Both the position numbers and the translations under genes were made by a program. The notes beneath the pieces were generated by a model. The model searched no databases. It was given only the letters and a program-made list of their open reading frames with translations, and had not been told where the DNA came from. From the NCBI RefSeq assembly GCF_016808095.1, contig NC_068971.1:34147631-34211630 (forward strand): DNA of 64,000 bases, given 5' to 3'. The DNA comes from Vigna angularis. Its lineage: Eukaryota; Streptophyta; Magnoliopsida; Fabales; Fabaceae. Of the stretch, positions 45,630 to 59,904 are shown in pieces (positions within the stretch are counted from its first letter, which is position 1; each line of letters opens with the position of its first letter).

Positions 45630-48600
45630 GAATATCCTCTCTGTATGTACATATATTTATATATTTATATTAATTGTTTATTAATATTCTATTTCTCTTT
45701 ATCCTCATGCCTGTTTTAGGTTTTTGCTTTAACTCATTTGATTTAATGCCGTTTGTCTGATTGATTTTGTAATTTGGATATTGTTGAAGCAAGGTGAAAT
45801 GAATTAGTCTGTTTTATTTTTTATTTTGAATTTGTTTGGTACGAATAATGATGAGCTAAGATTTTGAGTTTGAATTTTATGGATAGAGAAGTTCTGATTC
45901 AAAAGCAAAACAATTTGTCAAACTATCCTGCACTGATTAACCATCAACTTTGTGCATTAGTGCTTTCTATCAATGGTGAAAAAAAGTACTAATTTATTAT
46001 TGTTGTTGTGGACTCTTTGTTTTTGTTTAATGATTGTACAAAAGAACATTTAGGTGATGGCTGCAAAGTTGAAGGGTAATGTATGCAGGACTTAATATAT
46101 CAGAATGATTAAAAATGTTCTCAGTTTAACTGTAAAAAAATCTCTTTGAAATTTTTTTAATTTTGGGTGAGTCAAAATTGAGTAATGAAGTAGGGTTTTA
46201 GTTTTTGTTTTGTTTTAAAATTATGTACCATGACAAAATAAATGTGGAAATTTTTTTTCTTCTCTTCAGCTCTCCATGATTTTCCTTTATTCAGATTATA
46301 TGCAATTGTACTTCAGCTCTTTACTACTGTTTGGGTACTCAATACTCATGGGTGAGTCAGGGAAGGTAAAGGGTAATAAGCTTGAAATATGATGCCTATA
46401 CTTTTATTATTCCATCATTTTTTTAACACTGCGTTATTAAGAAGTGAGATTGTACAAATGACATGTAATGGTTTTATTAGATTTTGTTTGTCCTTCTTGT
46501 TAGAGAACACTGTAGGTTTCTGAGAGGGGAAGGAGAAGACTAGACTGCAGGGCCTATTGCCTCTTTCTCTCTTTCTCTCTCTCCGTAGAGAATCCAAATT
46601 CCTCTGGAAATATTGTATGACGATCATAATGAAGTGGATAATGAGCTACACTAAGCAATTTATAAAATGAAGATTTTAATGAAGTGATAATGAACTATAA
46701 TAACTTTCTTGTAGGGTATGTTTGGCTTCCCATGAACGACACCATACATGTTCTGTGGTATTCGAGCCATTGCTTGTTACAAATTATCAAAGCTGTGTCC
46801 TTCCTGCCTCCCATGCTACCCAGTTCTAAGTATTTGTTTCGAAAGAAAAAGTAAAAAGTGAGGTGAAAAAAACAAGAAAAATGGAATAGAAAGTAAAATT
46901 ATTTGAATAAAAGGAATGATACTTGAGAGAGGAGAAAGTAATGAAAAAAATTATAAATAAATGACAGTGGTTTGAAAGAATAAAGTATAGATTATATAAC
47001 ATATAAAATTAGTGATTGCCAAATTGTTATTATTTTTAAAATAAATAAATAAAATAAAATATACAAGAAAATGTATAGTGTGTTGATATTGTTATGTAGA
47101 ATTTGGGTTATGTATAATTGAGTACGTGTGGACCTACATAAGTAATGAAGTGAAGTCAGATTACTACATAGTAGATTATTATATATGATGCATATTGCTA
47201 TAACAATTAAGGATGTCATTGTTGGTTTCTACAGACCAAATGCCATTCTTAATTAAGATTTTTTAACATTGTCTGTCAGTTTTACTAAGACTCCTCCACG
47301 TCAATCTAGCATGCTTGATATATATAAATGAAAAAAAAAATGACTGATATAACTTTGATTTCCTTATTAACGAGCTCCTTCTTAATAAAGCTTGAAACAA
47401 CCACGTGATACCAAATACAATTAAGATTTTTTAACATTGTCATTGTGTATTTCTAGAGTTTTCTTTGTCAATCTTCTCATCTCACAACTTGGCAGGGGTT
47501 CCTCATGATTAATCAGCTAATTTATTCACATAATAATAAAATTTATCGTGACAGCTCAAAAAATGTGTTCTTCCTTCCATTTGCATAGTACTAACTATGG
47601 AAGTAGACAAAAGTATGATGTAAGTACAATGTGACGGTGGATTTATATAAAGGTTTGAGAATGAATCCACAATATACGAGATGACTACTTTAGAATTACT
47701 AACAATTATTATCATTTGCAAGCAAGTAATAATCTATAGTGTTCAGTTTTAGGATAATTTATGGGTTGCGTTGGATCGGGATAACCATGATGGATGTAAG
47801 TTTGACTGTATTTATTTTTTACTAAAAATTCACACATAAGCCTGTTTTTTTTTCTATTTTTTTATTCTGGGTAGTGAGTATATTTTTGTATTTACACACA
47901 TTCTCAAACATTAATAAATTCATTTTTTACAAAAAATAAAAATAAAAACCATAAACATATTATCAAGGACTCCATGTATCTCTACACACTCATATTCTCA
48001 AACATTAATAAAATTATTCTACAAAAAATAATTTGGTTAACCACACATTAACTACAACATTTAGATAGGTTAATTAACCACACATTAACTACAACATTTA
48101 TTATCATTGTATTCAGATCCAAACTAAACACTTTTAACACATAACCAACCATCTATCGGTTAAGACGGATATGAATCCTTACACTAAAACATGAACACAG
48201 AATATTACGCAACAAACATTTATGATCGAAACACTTATAATTGTTATACTTGCATTAAATATTTATCTCTAAAAAATAGTCAAATTTGGAATTAGGAAAT
48301 TACAATAAATTTAACCTTTTTTATTTTCTTAATTTATATAAATTGACCTTCAAATTTCAAATTATGCAAGATGGACTAGGTTTATTAGCCCGCAAGTTAA
48401 TTTTATACAAGTTACCTCACAAAATAAGACTGGAAAACTCACATTTTGAAATAACACCAATTATGCAAAATGGACTAGGTTTGTAACAATTCAACTCACA
48501 AAACAAGACTGAACAAGCCACGTTGCAGAGTAACACGTGCAAGTTTGATTTGAGTTATCACCTCACCAATATTTTTATCAACAACGATCTAAGATAATTC

Positions 48601-49120
48601 ATTATGCTACTTTTGAATTAAAGAATATTATTTATGTTTTATATTAAACTATTTCCTTCTTCTATAACAAGTCTTAGTGGACGTGCATAAAAATAACAAT
48701 TTTTCCCTTTTAAATCTTTCTTAAATGTGATCATTAAAATTTGTTTTTTTTTAAATTAAGTAAAGCACAATATAAACATGTTTTAGTTCATTTATTACAT
48801 ATTAACATGAGTTAGAAGGAATGCATGCATAAGTTTTTTCATTGTTAACCAATGAAAATAAATGCTCTAAAATTTTAAGTAATTTTTTTTTTTACTTAAA
48901 TAGTCCTATGGGGTGAAAACAAAATAAATCTCCGTGACTAGTGATTAGAATTAAAAACTATTACATAAACTAAAATAAGTTTTTGTCAAGTATACTCCAA
49001 TCAACAACAAATTAGTTTTTAAAATCTCTAGAATTCAATATCATTCGATTAACTAAAATAATTTCATGTAAGTTGATTATAAACTAAATTAATAAATTTA
49101 TCATAGGTTACACGACCATG

Positions 49121-49184
<64 letters not shown>

Positions 49185-49327
49185 ATGGAAACCATGTAAA
49201 TGTTCTTTTATTCTTTAAAATTATTTTAAAAAGAAAATTATTTGGTTGTGTTATGTGTCGGAGTTGGAATTGCATTGTACTATTTCAGTGTTAGTGGTAA
49301 GGAGAGTTTGGTACACAAACTACCACC
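45630..49327. other. AT-rich intergenic DNA
   Basis: No gene seen. Two near copies of GGTTAATTAACCACACATTA-type sequence lie at 48031-48100, and an ATGCAAGATGGACTAGGTTT/ATGCAAAATGGACTAGGTTT pair at 48363 and 48462. All are short local repeats. Confidence 0.5.
49123..49181. repeat. (AT)n microsatellite upstream of GBP
   Basis: About 29 AT units ending 147 bp before the start codon of the next gene, so inside or close to its promoter. Confidence 0.97.
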
Positions 49328-52300
49328 ATGAAGAGCATGGTGACGCCATTGACGAGGGTCTCACCCTTTCGTCACCGAAATGGCCATAATACCCTTCCCT
49401 TCTTCTCTCACGCACGCTACCCTTCCTCACCAAACTTCTCTTTCTCCCCTCTCTCTCTCACTCTTTCCATGGCCGCTTCACCCCAGTCTTCCGCTCCGGT
49501 ACCTTTCTGTCCTCCTTCTTTCATATTTTTCCTCCACCCAATTGAACCATAATTAGCTTGCACGCTTCAAAATTTAAACTTTGCATCACATGATTGGAAT
49601 TTGGATTTTTTTGTTTAATTGGGTCTTGGGGTTTCTGAATATCTCATTGATATGAAGTCTTTGTTCGTTACGTGATGATCACTGTGCATGAATAAGTAAT
49701 AACAGTGTGTTGTTGATGGTCTAAAATATCAGGCTGTGTCGCGTGGTGATGCCAACATCGACAAAGATGGTGTATTTCAATTGATTCAAGAACATCAGGT
49801 ATTTCATATTGGTTCTCGGTTCAATTCAGTTTGTTGCGTGTGAACTTGGAAGTGGTTGAAATAGAATGAATATTTATGGGTGTGATTGGTTGTGTGTTAA
49901 TTTATTGGGGTTGTTTTGGTATGATAGGAAAAAGCTGCTAGACTTTCTCCAGTTGAGGAAATTCGAACTGTCCTTGATCGTAGCGTTCGCGGGATGCTCT
50001 CTACATTCTCCAAGGTTTATCTATTTTCCTTAAGAAATATGATGGTAAAAAAAGATAGCTTTAAATGGAAAAATTCTGAAAGTATCTTTGAGCATTACCA
50101 ATTCTGAAAGTCTTTTAAATGGAGAGAGGAAATTTTGTCTTTCTGGAAGTTTAGTTCTGCCCTTTCTTTCGTGGTCAATTATTTAGTTATTACTGGTATT
50201 AAAAGACTAAAGGTCTACAAACTTTCCCACCCAAGTAACATGAACAAAATTCAAGTTTGGCAGAGAAATGAAATTGAAATCTGGCTGCCTTCTGAGTTCT
50301 GTCTTCATATATTTGACATGAAATTTTATTCGTGTTTATTGGCAAATGACTTAATCTTCTGATTTTTAACAAGCAGAAGTTCGATGGCTATCCATCAGGA
50401 TCTATGGTTGACTTTGCATGTGATGCAAATGGATATCCTATATTAGCCGTGAGCGATCTGGCAGTTCATTCCAAGGTTTTTCCTTTCTCTGTTCTTCCTT
50501 CGAAACTTCCCTATTGTTGGAAAATGACAAGTATAAATAATTTAAAGACTGAAACTGCTTCTTGTTGAGAACTGACTTCAAAAGAAATGGAATTTGATGT
50601 TGAATGCGGTTTTTGTGAACTAGCCTGTATATAGCGATTCAGTACATTGTGCTGAATTTGGCTTGTAATACCACAAGTTCAGTTTGAAATCCTATTTTCC
50701 GTATCCTCAAACAGCACGTGGTCTTGTTAACAATTATTACCCATAAGAGCATCTTTTGCAACCAACACCTAACCAGTTACAAGCTCGCTTCCATTGCTAA
50801 AGAGTGTTTTTATGCAGGACCTAACTGCCAATCCTAAATGCTCATTACTTGTGGCTAGAGATCCTGAAGATAGGACTGATTTAGTGATTACTTTACACGG
50901 TGATGCTATCACTGTAAGTTATGTTCTTCTGTTTATTTACCTGATATGCATGATTTATGTGTTTTCGTTTCCATTCACTATTGCACATTGTATTATATAA
51001 TTATTATACTACAATAACGTTATATAAAGGCTTTGCAGTTTAAATGTATTGCGGATTTTTATTTTCAGGTACCTGAAAAGGATAAAGAAGCTGTTCGAGC
51101 TGCATATTTGGCAAGACATCCCAATGCATTTTGGGTAAATTTGTTCATTGTTCCCCTCTGTAACTTGTATCTCTACCTTCTTATCATTTTTGAATTGACA
51201 ACTCTAAAAGCATCCGATATAACTTGTACCTTTTCCTTCTTCTTATTGTTTTTGAATTAACAACTCTAAAACCTTCCAACATTGAAGGTTGACTTTGGAG
51301 ACTTCAAATTCTTGCGCATTGAACCGAAAGTTGTACGATTTGTGTCAGGTGTTGCCACAGCTTTGTTAGGATCAGGAGGTTTGTTAACTTTGTCATTCTT
51401 GTTGGTTTCATTTGCTGTTAATGCTATGAATTAGTTTGGATGGGAAGGGAAGGGCGAATTAAGTTTTCATATAAGTAAACTTTTAACTATTTAATTTTCT
51501 TAAAACTAAAGGATATAGTGGAAGATAATTGTGCAAAATGCTTGCCATCTTAGTAAAGTTGAAAACAGTTTATTAGAATGATACATAATAGTTAGTTGTC
51601 TGAATAATGGAGGTTAATTATATTAGATATGCTGGGCAGTTAGTGTTATGGGAAGGGAGTTAGTTTATGCAGGAGGATAGGGTAGAAGAGGGAATAGTTG
51701 AATGATTTATTCATTGCGGTTGGAGCCTCGAAGGTAAGAGTAGTTGGCAGGCAATAAGATGATCTTTAATTGTTAGATTTATGGGTGTTTGGAAATCATG
51801 ATGTTGGGAGAAAGCTCTTCTAACATGATCTCTAAAATGAGTAATATTCATTGTTTATCTTAAATTGTTTTTTGATCTTACCCTACTGATATTAAGAGTG
51901 GTTTCATCCTTATTTTCTCACTTTAGAGACTTTTTCTAGGATAAATTTTTTCTCTCTCTAGATGATGATGCATTCTTTGCATTATATGGGATGACACAAA
52001 CCATGTCTTTCTAGTAGGTTTCTTCAAATGGAAAATGTACTGGTTTGCATTTTGTGGTCAATTTTGTTTCTTTAATATATACATAACTGTTGTTGATCAT
52101 AATGTCAATGGCATCAAAATTGAGTGCTTTCTCTGGACCATAATTGAATTTCATGCGTTTTCTATATTATCCTTATGTTATGCTTTTTTTTATTTGATTT
52201 TCAGAGTTTACTGGAGATGAGTATAAATCTGCAAAAGTTGACCCCATAGCTCAATTTTCCAAGCCAGTGGCGGTACTGATCTCTGACTGATCATCATGTC

Positions 52301-53420
52301 ACACATCTGCAGTGACTTTCAGAAGTCAGTCATTTTTTGTTCTAATATAAGTTGTGCTTTTAACAGTCTCATATGAACAAAGATCATGCTGACGATAACA
52401 AAGTGATTGTGCAGCATTGGACCTCAGTTCCAGTATGACATCTTGACCATTCCATAGTATACAACGTAGATAATAAAAGAGGCTCTTTTGTTCAATTGCT
52501 ATTATCGTGTAAAATTACTTTTGTTCCATATGGTCAGGCATAAGAATCTATGATCTATAACATGAAACAATATGCTCTGTAAACAATATACGGACATACC
52601 CAAATCCTTGCCCCTGGTCAGGGGTAGGGAGGGCCTGATTATGTTCAGTCTTAATTTAACTGAGTTGATCATCATCATCATCTGCAGGTGGACTTTGCAT
52701 ACCTTCTAGATTTGGATAGTCTTGGTTTCAATGTTAAGGTACTGCCTTCATTAGTGATTCATTGACATAAAATAATTTAGAATTCACTTATAAATTTGAG
52801 AAATGTAATCTTCTTTAAGTTGATCCTTTCAATAATAATCTTTTATCCTCACCAACTGTGTTTTAATTTTGTTCGAGTTTGAATGTGTACCTTATTTATT
52901 AGAAGAGTTGACCTTTTTGCAGGCTGGTTATCAGGGTGATACTTTCAAGCTTCGTGTACCTTTCCCTCGACGTGCAGAAGATAGAAAGTGAGACATGTTA
53001 TTTGATATGAACTCCCATCTCCTGCATAAAATGACATGTGACATGTCTGCCTTCATGAGATCAAATATGCTCATCTGTTTTCTAGTTTACTAATGCAATT
53101 CTATGCTCATCTGAACTTTGATGAAAATGGGAGCATTACTGTGTTAGCCTAGGCTTTACTGTTGTTGATTTATTCAATTAAACTTGCTGCTTTCAATCAG
53201 ACAAATTCTACTTTTCTAACTATTATCATCCTTTTGGATGGTATTAATCATGCCGATAGGGTTTCTGATAAGAAATCAGGAAAAAAAAAAAAAAAAAAAC
53301 CTTTCCTGCTGCACGTTGATTTTGTTTTCTGCAGAGAAATGATTCCTGTATTGTTCTTTTAGGGATGTGAAGACTCTCATTGTTGAGATGCTTCAAGCTG
53401 CCGGGCCTAAGGCTGAATGA
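49328..53420 (+). CDS. GBP: Glutamyl-tRNA reductase-binding protein, plastid
   Basis: Twelve exons encode 327 residues: 49328-49498, 49733-49798, 49928-50014, 50377-50475, 50818-50913, 51069-51134, 51288-51378, 52205-52272, 52367-52432, 52688-52738, 52923-52987 and 53363-53420. All introns are GT-AG. In plants this protein (also PGR7) binds glutamyl-tRNA reductase, protects it from Clp proteolysis and so sustains 5-aminolevulinate supply for heme and chlorophyll. Residues 1-57 are a Ser/Pro/Phe-rich transit peptide. The next part is a split-barrel flavin-binding fold of the pyridoxamine-oxidase/HugZ type: SRGDANIDKDGVF, LDRSVRGMLSTFS, SLLVARDPEDRTDLV, AYLARHPNAFW, RIEPKVVRFVSGVATAL. The C-terminal DUF2470-like part has FSKPVASHMNKDH and FKLRVPFPRRAEDRKDV. 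The length and every splice phase agree with the family. Confidence 0.94.
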
Positions 53421-56400
53421 TGACTCCACAGATCAATGAAGAGGTGCTCATCCAAAATTCATCTAATCCTTCAATTCAATCTGTGCTTCACCCTTCTAGA
53501 TTAGTTCACCATGCCTTGCTACTAGATATCCTTATGCCAGATAAATACTTGCATACTTACTGCTAAATTTTTTGTCTGCTACTTACCAACTTACAATTCA
53601 TGCCTTTGGTATCCGTAATTGAGTTGCCTGGTTTTGTGGACAGAGAAACGTTTTCTGGTATAAATTGAACTGTAACAAAGCCTGCAAAATGTAAAAAAAG
53701 TAGTGAAGAAGACTCTTAAAAGATGGGGTATTATGAAAGGTGCTTTCTGTTCTCATCCCTTTCTGTTTGAAATGCTGCAGCACTTGCCAGACATCCTTCT
53801 TGGAAAGAAGAAAATTATACACATCGAAAAAGGAAATGCCTTTATAATTTCCAAAAAAGAAGACTTCAAAGCAAATGGTTGACTTTCTTTATTTCTTGTA
53901 TATACACTATTTGTTATTTTCATGAGGAAAAGCACTTCAAAATTCAGATTGTGTGATGTTTCTCATAGAAACAAACCCTTTGATATACATAAGTGATTTT
54001 ATATGAATTTCTTCCAGATGTACTATTGTTATGAATAAACCCTTTTGAGAAAGAGTAGTTATTTACTTTTTGGTACATGCGTCAGAAAATTGTGAGCTAG
54101 ATGTTGTGCCATCACCCAAACTTTCTTTGAATTTGTGAGCACGTACCTTAATCTAATCACAAGTTCAAAGGAAATGAACACTTAAAATAACTAACTACAT
54201 TTGTGTTATGAGAGAAAGTACGGTGAAGTCACATCTGTTTGTCTGCTGTGATGATTTATGTTCATTGACATAATGGGAACACAGTGGCTCTTGCTGAGAG
54301 AATGTGATGTCTATCAAGTTTGCTAAACGGCCAAGGACTTAGCCCTCTTTTTAGACGTAGCTACTGATGTTGCTTGTAGAGAAAGTACTGTTGGAAGTTT
54401 GAGTGGTTACACCTAATGGATTCTACAACTTGTTATAATTTATTAATGTTTTGTTTGAACTGGACAAGAAAAAGAAGAAAAGAAAAAAGCAATGAAAGGT
54501 AAGATTGTCTGAATTATGAGAAAAAGAGTGAAAATGATTAGAAATTGAAAAAAAAACATATATATAATAATAAAGTATTGATGATATAATCAATTATGTG
54601 TTGTGATATAATCAGCTCAATCAAGGCTTAAGAGGAATCTGTCTGATTTAAAGAACTGGTGTTTGGAAAACCGTTTTCCTGGTATGAACTTACAAAATAC
54701 ATAACATGTTTATACAAATCTCTTAGAAAGTCTGAACGTCTGTTACAAGTGTGAAAATCTGTTACAAGTGTGAAAAACAGTAATTGAACATACTATTAAT
54801 GAATTTTGTAGTTTTAAAATATATGTTATGTGTTCACGAATGTAATTCAAACACAACAGTTAATTTAAGTCTCGTCCTTTCAGACAATATATATCATTGT
54901 TTGAAGAAAAAAAAACCACTGCATATAACAATTATTTGATGTTTTGTTTAAAGGAAACAGTTTTAAAATCATAGACTCTACCAAATGATCTTTCGATAAA
55001 ATGATAAGACGTTAATGGAATGCGATGTTTAAACATTTTAAAGTAAAATGATTTGATAAAGTAAATACACTTAAATATTATTTTATGATTAAAGATAATT
55101 AAATTGTTCTATAAATAACTTGAACCGGAGAGATATTTGAGAAGTGCGCACGACGAAAGCACAATGAGTTGAAACAAAGTCCTTTTTACACAGCGACTCT
55201 TTTAAAAGCAACCAAATGGAAAATGGTGCCTTCAAAGCTGCAAAGATGCGCGTTTTTGCAAGCTGTCTTCGGTGTTAACAAGTCAAAATTTGATATTCAT
55301 ATGATATTTTATCAAGTGTTTTACTCTTACTATTTTCTTTTCAATGACAAAAGGTCAATTTTCATGGCAAGTGACAAGAGATAGCCTACAATTTATCAAG
55401 TTTCATATCTAGGGAAGAACTTAGAGACAGATTTCTTGTCCCATTGTAGCTGAAAACAAAAGCCGACCAAAGACCAAAAGGGAAAATATTTGCTGCCCTT
55501 TGTTTCTTTCTTTCTTTCATCGATCAATTTCTGGCACCCTTTGTTTCTTATTCTTTTTTTGCTAATTCATCAGAGAAATAGTAGAAAGTGTAAATAAAAT
55601 GTTTCACGTGTTACAACTACCTCACTCGCAAATGTTGTGAATCCCACAAGACAAGAGGTTATTTTTTTATTTGAGGAATCATGGATATTTCGGTGACACA
55701 CCCACTTCATACATAGGCTTGAGCACGTTCAGCAATAGACCCTATGAGATTTTGTGTATTGAAATGAGATTGAAGAGTATCCAAATTATAAATGATGAAA
55801 ATGAACATTTGCAGTGGTGTTTAGATAGGCACAACAGAATGAGTGAGATACCGTGGTGGTACACTGTTACAAGTAGATGATGCTTAATTTGGCATCATGC
55901 TACCATGCCCAATGATGGATATGCCTAAGGCTTAAAATCCTTCAAGTATTTCCTTTCCTTATTAGTTATCCTATCTATCTTTTTATAACTATCGAGGTTC
56001 TCACGGTCAAAAACTAAATCATTCACAACAACATCCCAAGGTACATCATTCCAGTGTTATGTCGGCAAACTCAAAAACTGTGGGGGCACACCATCGTATG
56101 CATAAATCATAAACGGCTTTGCCACAAGATCATCCAAACTCCCAGCTAACCACTTTCATCAATGTTTCTCACAAAAGCACGAGAAAAAAAACATTATGAA
56201 GAGGGTTGCTTAAGGAGTGCAGACATCAGAAGATTCGGATCAAGGAGAGAGAGATGAAGAAAGATAGAAGGTGAGAAAAATAATTTTCTTAATTAATTGA
56301 AATGGATCGGATCGGATCTTACTCGTTTACAAAAAGAAAAACATGAGGGGGCAACATACATGCCACACAAATATAAAAAAACTTGAATCATCATCTTCAT

Positions 56401-56486
56401 CTTCTTCAATGGAAACATCATCTCCAAAACATTCAGAGCTTAAAAGGGCTTTTTTTTTCTTCCTTCCCCCTCTAGTTCTTTCACCA
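53421..56486. other. Intergenic between GBP and the DUF1639 gene
   Basis: The first several hundred bases are the 3' side of GBP. Further on I see AT-rich DNA with small spurious ORFs (55169-55384, 55671-55880) that have no recognisable motif. No element ends were identified. Confidence 0.5.
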
Positions 56487-57981
56487 TCATTCAGAATCAC
56501 TCTCCATGCTTCCCATGGCCTTCAACCCTCTTGGTCTCTGCATCAAAAGAGAGAACATGAACAAGTTTCAGAATTCAGATCCAGACACAAAAAATAGGGG
56601 AAAAAGTAAGAACCCCACAACACAAAATGGCACAGCCACCAACCACTTACCTTCTTGTTACTTTTCTTCTCCCTCACTTCATATCTCTCTTGGCACATAT
56701 CAGTCAACCACGCACCAGGGCTCACCAACTGTAACACAACACCAGCAGTAAGAAACACAGGATAAGGTGGTGAGAATGAAGATCACCCAACCAAAATACC
56801 CACCACAATTTCCCCTTTTTTTCCCACAAATATACAAAAATTAAAATTTCCCTTTTTCTTCTTCAGAGAGAAAAACTTACAAGTAAGCTTCTTTGGATGA
56901 GTTTCGCCCTCTTTTTGGGTCGCTGAGGAAGCTTGCAACCCTTCATGGCCAGAAAATCTTCCTCTTTCTCCTTGCTTGAAAGAGTGATGTAAAGCTTCGG
57001 CCACACTAGGGCTCGTTCCTCGCCGTTGTTACCGTCGCCGGCTACTTTTCCGCTCTCCTCCGCCGAACCCCTCGTCGTGTAGTACCGGTCCTCCTTCTCA
57101 GGCGACGCTGATTTCCTGGTCTCGCCGACCAACGACCGGAGAATCGCCCCATCGGAATTCCTGCAACCAAATTTTAGTTCAAAATTCACGAAAAAAAATG
57201 GACAAAATAGGGAAATTTCATACATTATCGCAGAGCTAACAGATCCAATGTAATATCATTCTGATAAAACAAAAAACAAATTAAAAACGGTTACACCCAT
57301 AAATTACACGCTTATCTCATCCGGGGATGGTAAAAAAACTTGATTTTTCACATCAAAAACTTGTACTGGCGGTAAAGTTACCATAAATGAAAAAAAAAAA
57401 TACGATTTTTTTCCCTTTGTTGCTGCTTCTCATCATCCACTGAGAATTCCTAGCAACCCAAAACGAAAAACACCAACACATTCCATTCCACCAAAAACCG
57501 CTTTTTTTCTGAAAACCAAACAAAACGAGAGGAAAGTGAAAAAAAAAACGAAAATGGAAAGGGAAGTTTCTCCTTGATGTTGTGCTCTTCCTCTGCCTAA
57601 CTTGAGGAGAAACAGCATCATTACATTCAATGAACAAAAATCATATCTTCTCTGGGAAACCCAACCATAGCCAAAAAGAAAGGTAGGAGAAAATTTGAAG
57701 ACAATCTTTAGTCGATGTTGGTATTGTAAGCACCTCGTGAGGCGACTGGGTTGTTGATGATGATTATGAGAGGATTCTTTCTCGGCCACAGTGACCCCAG
57801 AGACCCCAGAACGATGATCCAGTGTAGAACCAAGTTTCCTTCTGATTCCACCGTTGAGCCTCGTTGAAATCCGAGGGTCCTTCACCCTCACACATCTCAG
57901 CCGCTTCCTGTGCCCCCACTGCAAGAAAAACTCTGGCTCCGAACCCTTGCACCCTTTCTGGTTCCTCTCTTCGGTCTCCAT
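56487..57981 (-). CDS. DUF1639 family protein
   Basis: Four coding exons on the minus strand, 57981-57734, 57160-56881, 56728-56651 and 56537-56487, encode 218 residues. The defining core is EDFLAMKGCKLPQRPKKRAK near residues 149-168, preceded by PEKEDRYYTTRG and WPKLYITLSSKEKE. Exon 3 gives LVSPGAWLTDMCQERYEVRE, and the protein ends RPRGLKAMGSMESDSE. The core is strongly basic, compatible with a nuclear protein, but no function is established for this plant family. Start at 57981 (METEERNQK) was chosen because a splice acceptor (GTGTAG|GT) lies two bases before the ATG. This implies a 5' UTR intron and makes the upstream ATG at 58017 intronic. The exon 1 donor is AG|GTGCTT, weaker than the others. 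Confidence 0.9.
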
Positions 57982-58650
57982 ACCTACACCACACAGAACA
58001 ACAAAACCGCTCATCAAGCTTCAGTTTTTCACCATACAGAAAAAAGGGGGAAAAAGTGGCAAATGGGGAAACAAAAACCCAATTCTGGTTAAAGGGCGTG
58101 TGTGGAGTGTGGTGGATTGTAAAAAACGAGATTCAGACGAGGGGTGGAATACCAAACCGTGAAGGATTGCCTCCAACCTCAAGATCTGCGTCTCTGAAGA
58201 AACAATCCTTTGCAAACAGATATTCTGGCAGATGAAACCAAGGAAAGGGTCAGAACAAGGAGCATGTGAAGAGAAGAAAAAACAGCCTTGAATGAGAAGA
58301 ACAAGAAAAAAAGAACTCACAATGATACAAATTGACGATGAGAGATTAAGGGTATGTGTTTTCTTCAACAAACAACAACAAAAAGAGGAAAAAATCACAG
58401 ATCTTCTGTATTAATAAATTTGCAAGCTTTAATTTTCCTTTGCACCTCGGTATCTGTATGAGGAAGAAGTGGCGTCTGAAACAGTCTCTCTCTGAGGAAG
58501 TTGAAATGGGGTTTGAGGGTTATTCTCCTCTTCTCTCTTCTTCTGGCGTTCTGTTGTGTAATGGCCATTGTTGTTGTGTGGGTTTGTGTATTTATCCTTC
58601 TTCTGAAGTGATGGCAAAACTAGAGAGAATCAGAGCCGTCGGATGAGAAG
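57982..58650 (-). other. 5' UTR, intron and promoter of the DUF1639 gene
   Basis: It includes the acceptor of a 5' UTR intron, CT-rich leader sequence around 58480-58560 (GA-rich on the minus strand) and AT-rich DNA above it. Several short ORFs on both strands overlap here and show no conservation I can recognise. Confidence 0.5.
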
Positions 58651-59904
58651 AAAAGGGTTTGGTGATTGATCACAGTTTTGGAGGGACCCACACCCTTAGA
58701 CTCTCCTTCCCTCTTTTCTCAATAATTGTGTACAAAAAATAAAATAAATAACATAATTATAATTTAATTATTTTCTAATAGTATTTTATTATTTATTTAT
58801 TCACGTTGGAGTGGGAGAATACGATATCGATAAATGGGGTTGGTAATAAAACGAACCTGCTCCAATTGATGGATTTGGGCTTAGTTTTGGGCTGACAGTT
58901 TGGGCTTAAACCTATTTAAATACTCATTTACAAAAATTGGCATCTTTTGTTTTAATCATTCGTCAAAAAAACACTGTCTTGACCTTTTTCTTACCTTCTA
59001 TACATCAATTATTTATAGTAAAAATAATTCCTATCTTGACATAAAAATAATTGAAGAAAATGTTGGGTTTCTAGTATTTTTTTTCATATCTTTATCAGAG
59101 TTTTTTTCAAGAGTGTGAAATATGAAAACTCTTTTTCCCAATTTTATTTGGTTACCAATACTCAATAATTTATTTGAATATATTTTAATTGTTTCAAACT
59201 TTGTATTTCAAATTCTTAATAAGATTAAAATTTTCATGCATCAAATTTGTTTTCTTCCTATTCTCTTTTTAAATAATCTCAAAAAAATTTGGAACTTTTA
59301 GGATCATTCATAAATATCATAATAACATATATTTTTATTTGAGTCAGAGATTTTTAGGCGATAGATATTGTTTTTTTCTCACGACTTTTTATAAATTTAG
59401 CTTCTTTAGATGAATTTACATTTTTAGCGCTTATAAATCATAGTTTTCACTATCAATGCAATAATAACTTTGTGAGAAATTTCCTTCAATTATGCAGTCT
59501 CCGATAAAAACAATGACTCTATATAAATACCACTGTTAGAAATTTATTTATAAAGATTCTGAAAATATGAAATATATAAAAGATATAAGAGATATCTTAT
59601 ATAAATGAATTTTTATTTAATTTTATTCATGTATTCTATATATAAGAGCAAAATATAACATAATATCAAATATTAAATATTTACCATGTTTATTTTGATT
59701 TTCTAAATTTAAATAATAACTAATTTTTAAAAATAAAATATGTTTTTGAAACGGAAATATTTTTCTAAAATTTAATATAAATAAAAGAATTAAGTAAATA
59801 TTCTTTAAAAAAATATTAGGTAGATAGTAACTTCTACAGTTTTGAACGAATCCTTACTTTTTGTGATGAGTTGTTTTCAACTAGTTTAATACATCATTTG
59901 ATCC
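58651..59904. other. AT-rich intergenic DNA
   Basis: No gene or element end recognised. Confidence 0.5.

Noticed and set aside
58356..58646. 96-codon plus ORF and its minus partners
   Set aside because: They overlap the leader and promoter of the DUF1639 gene on the opposite strand.
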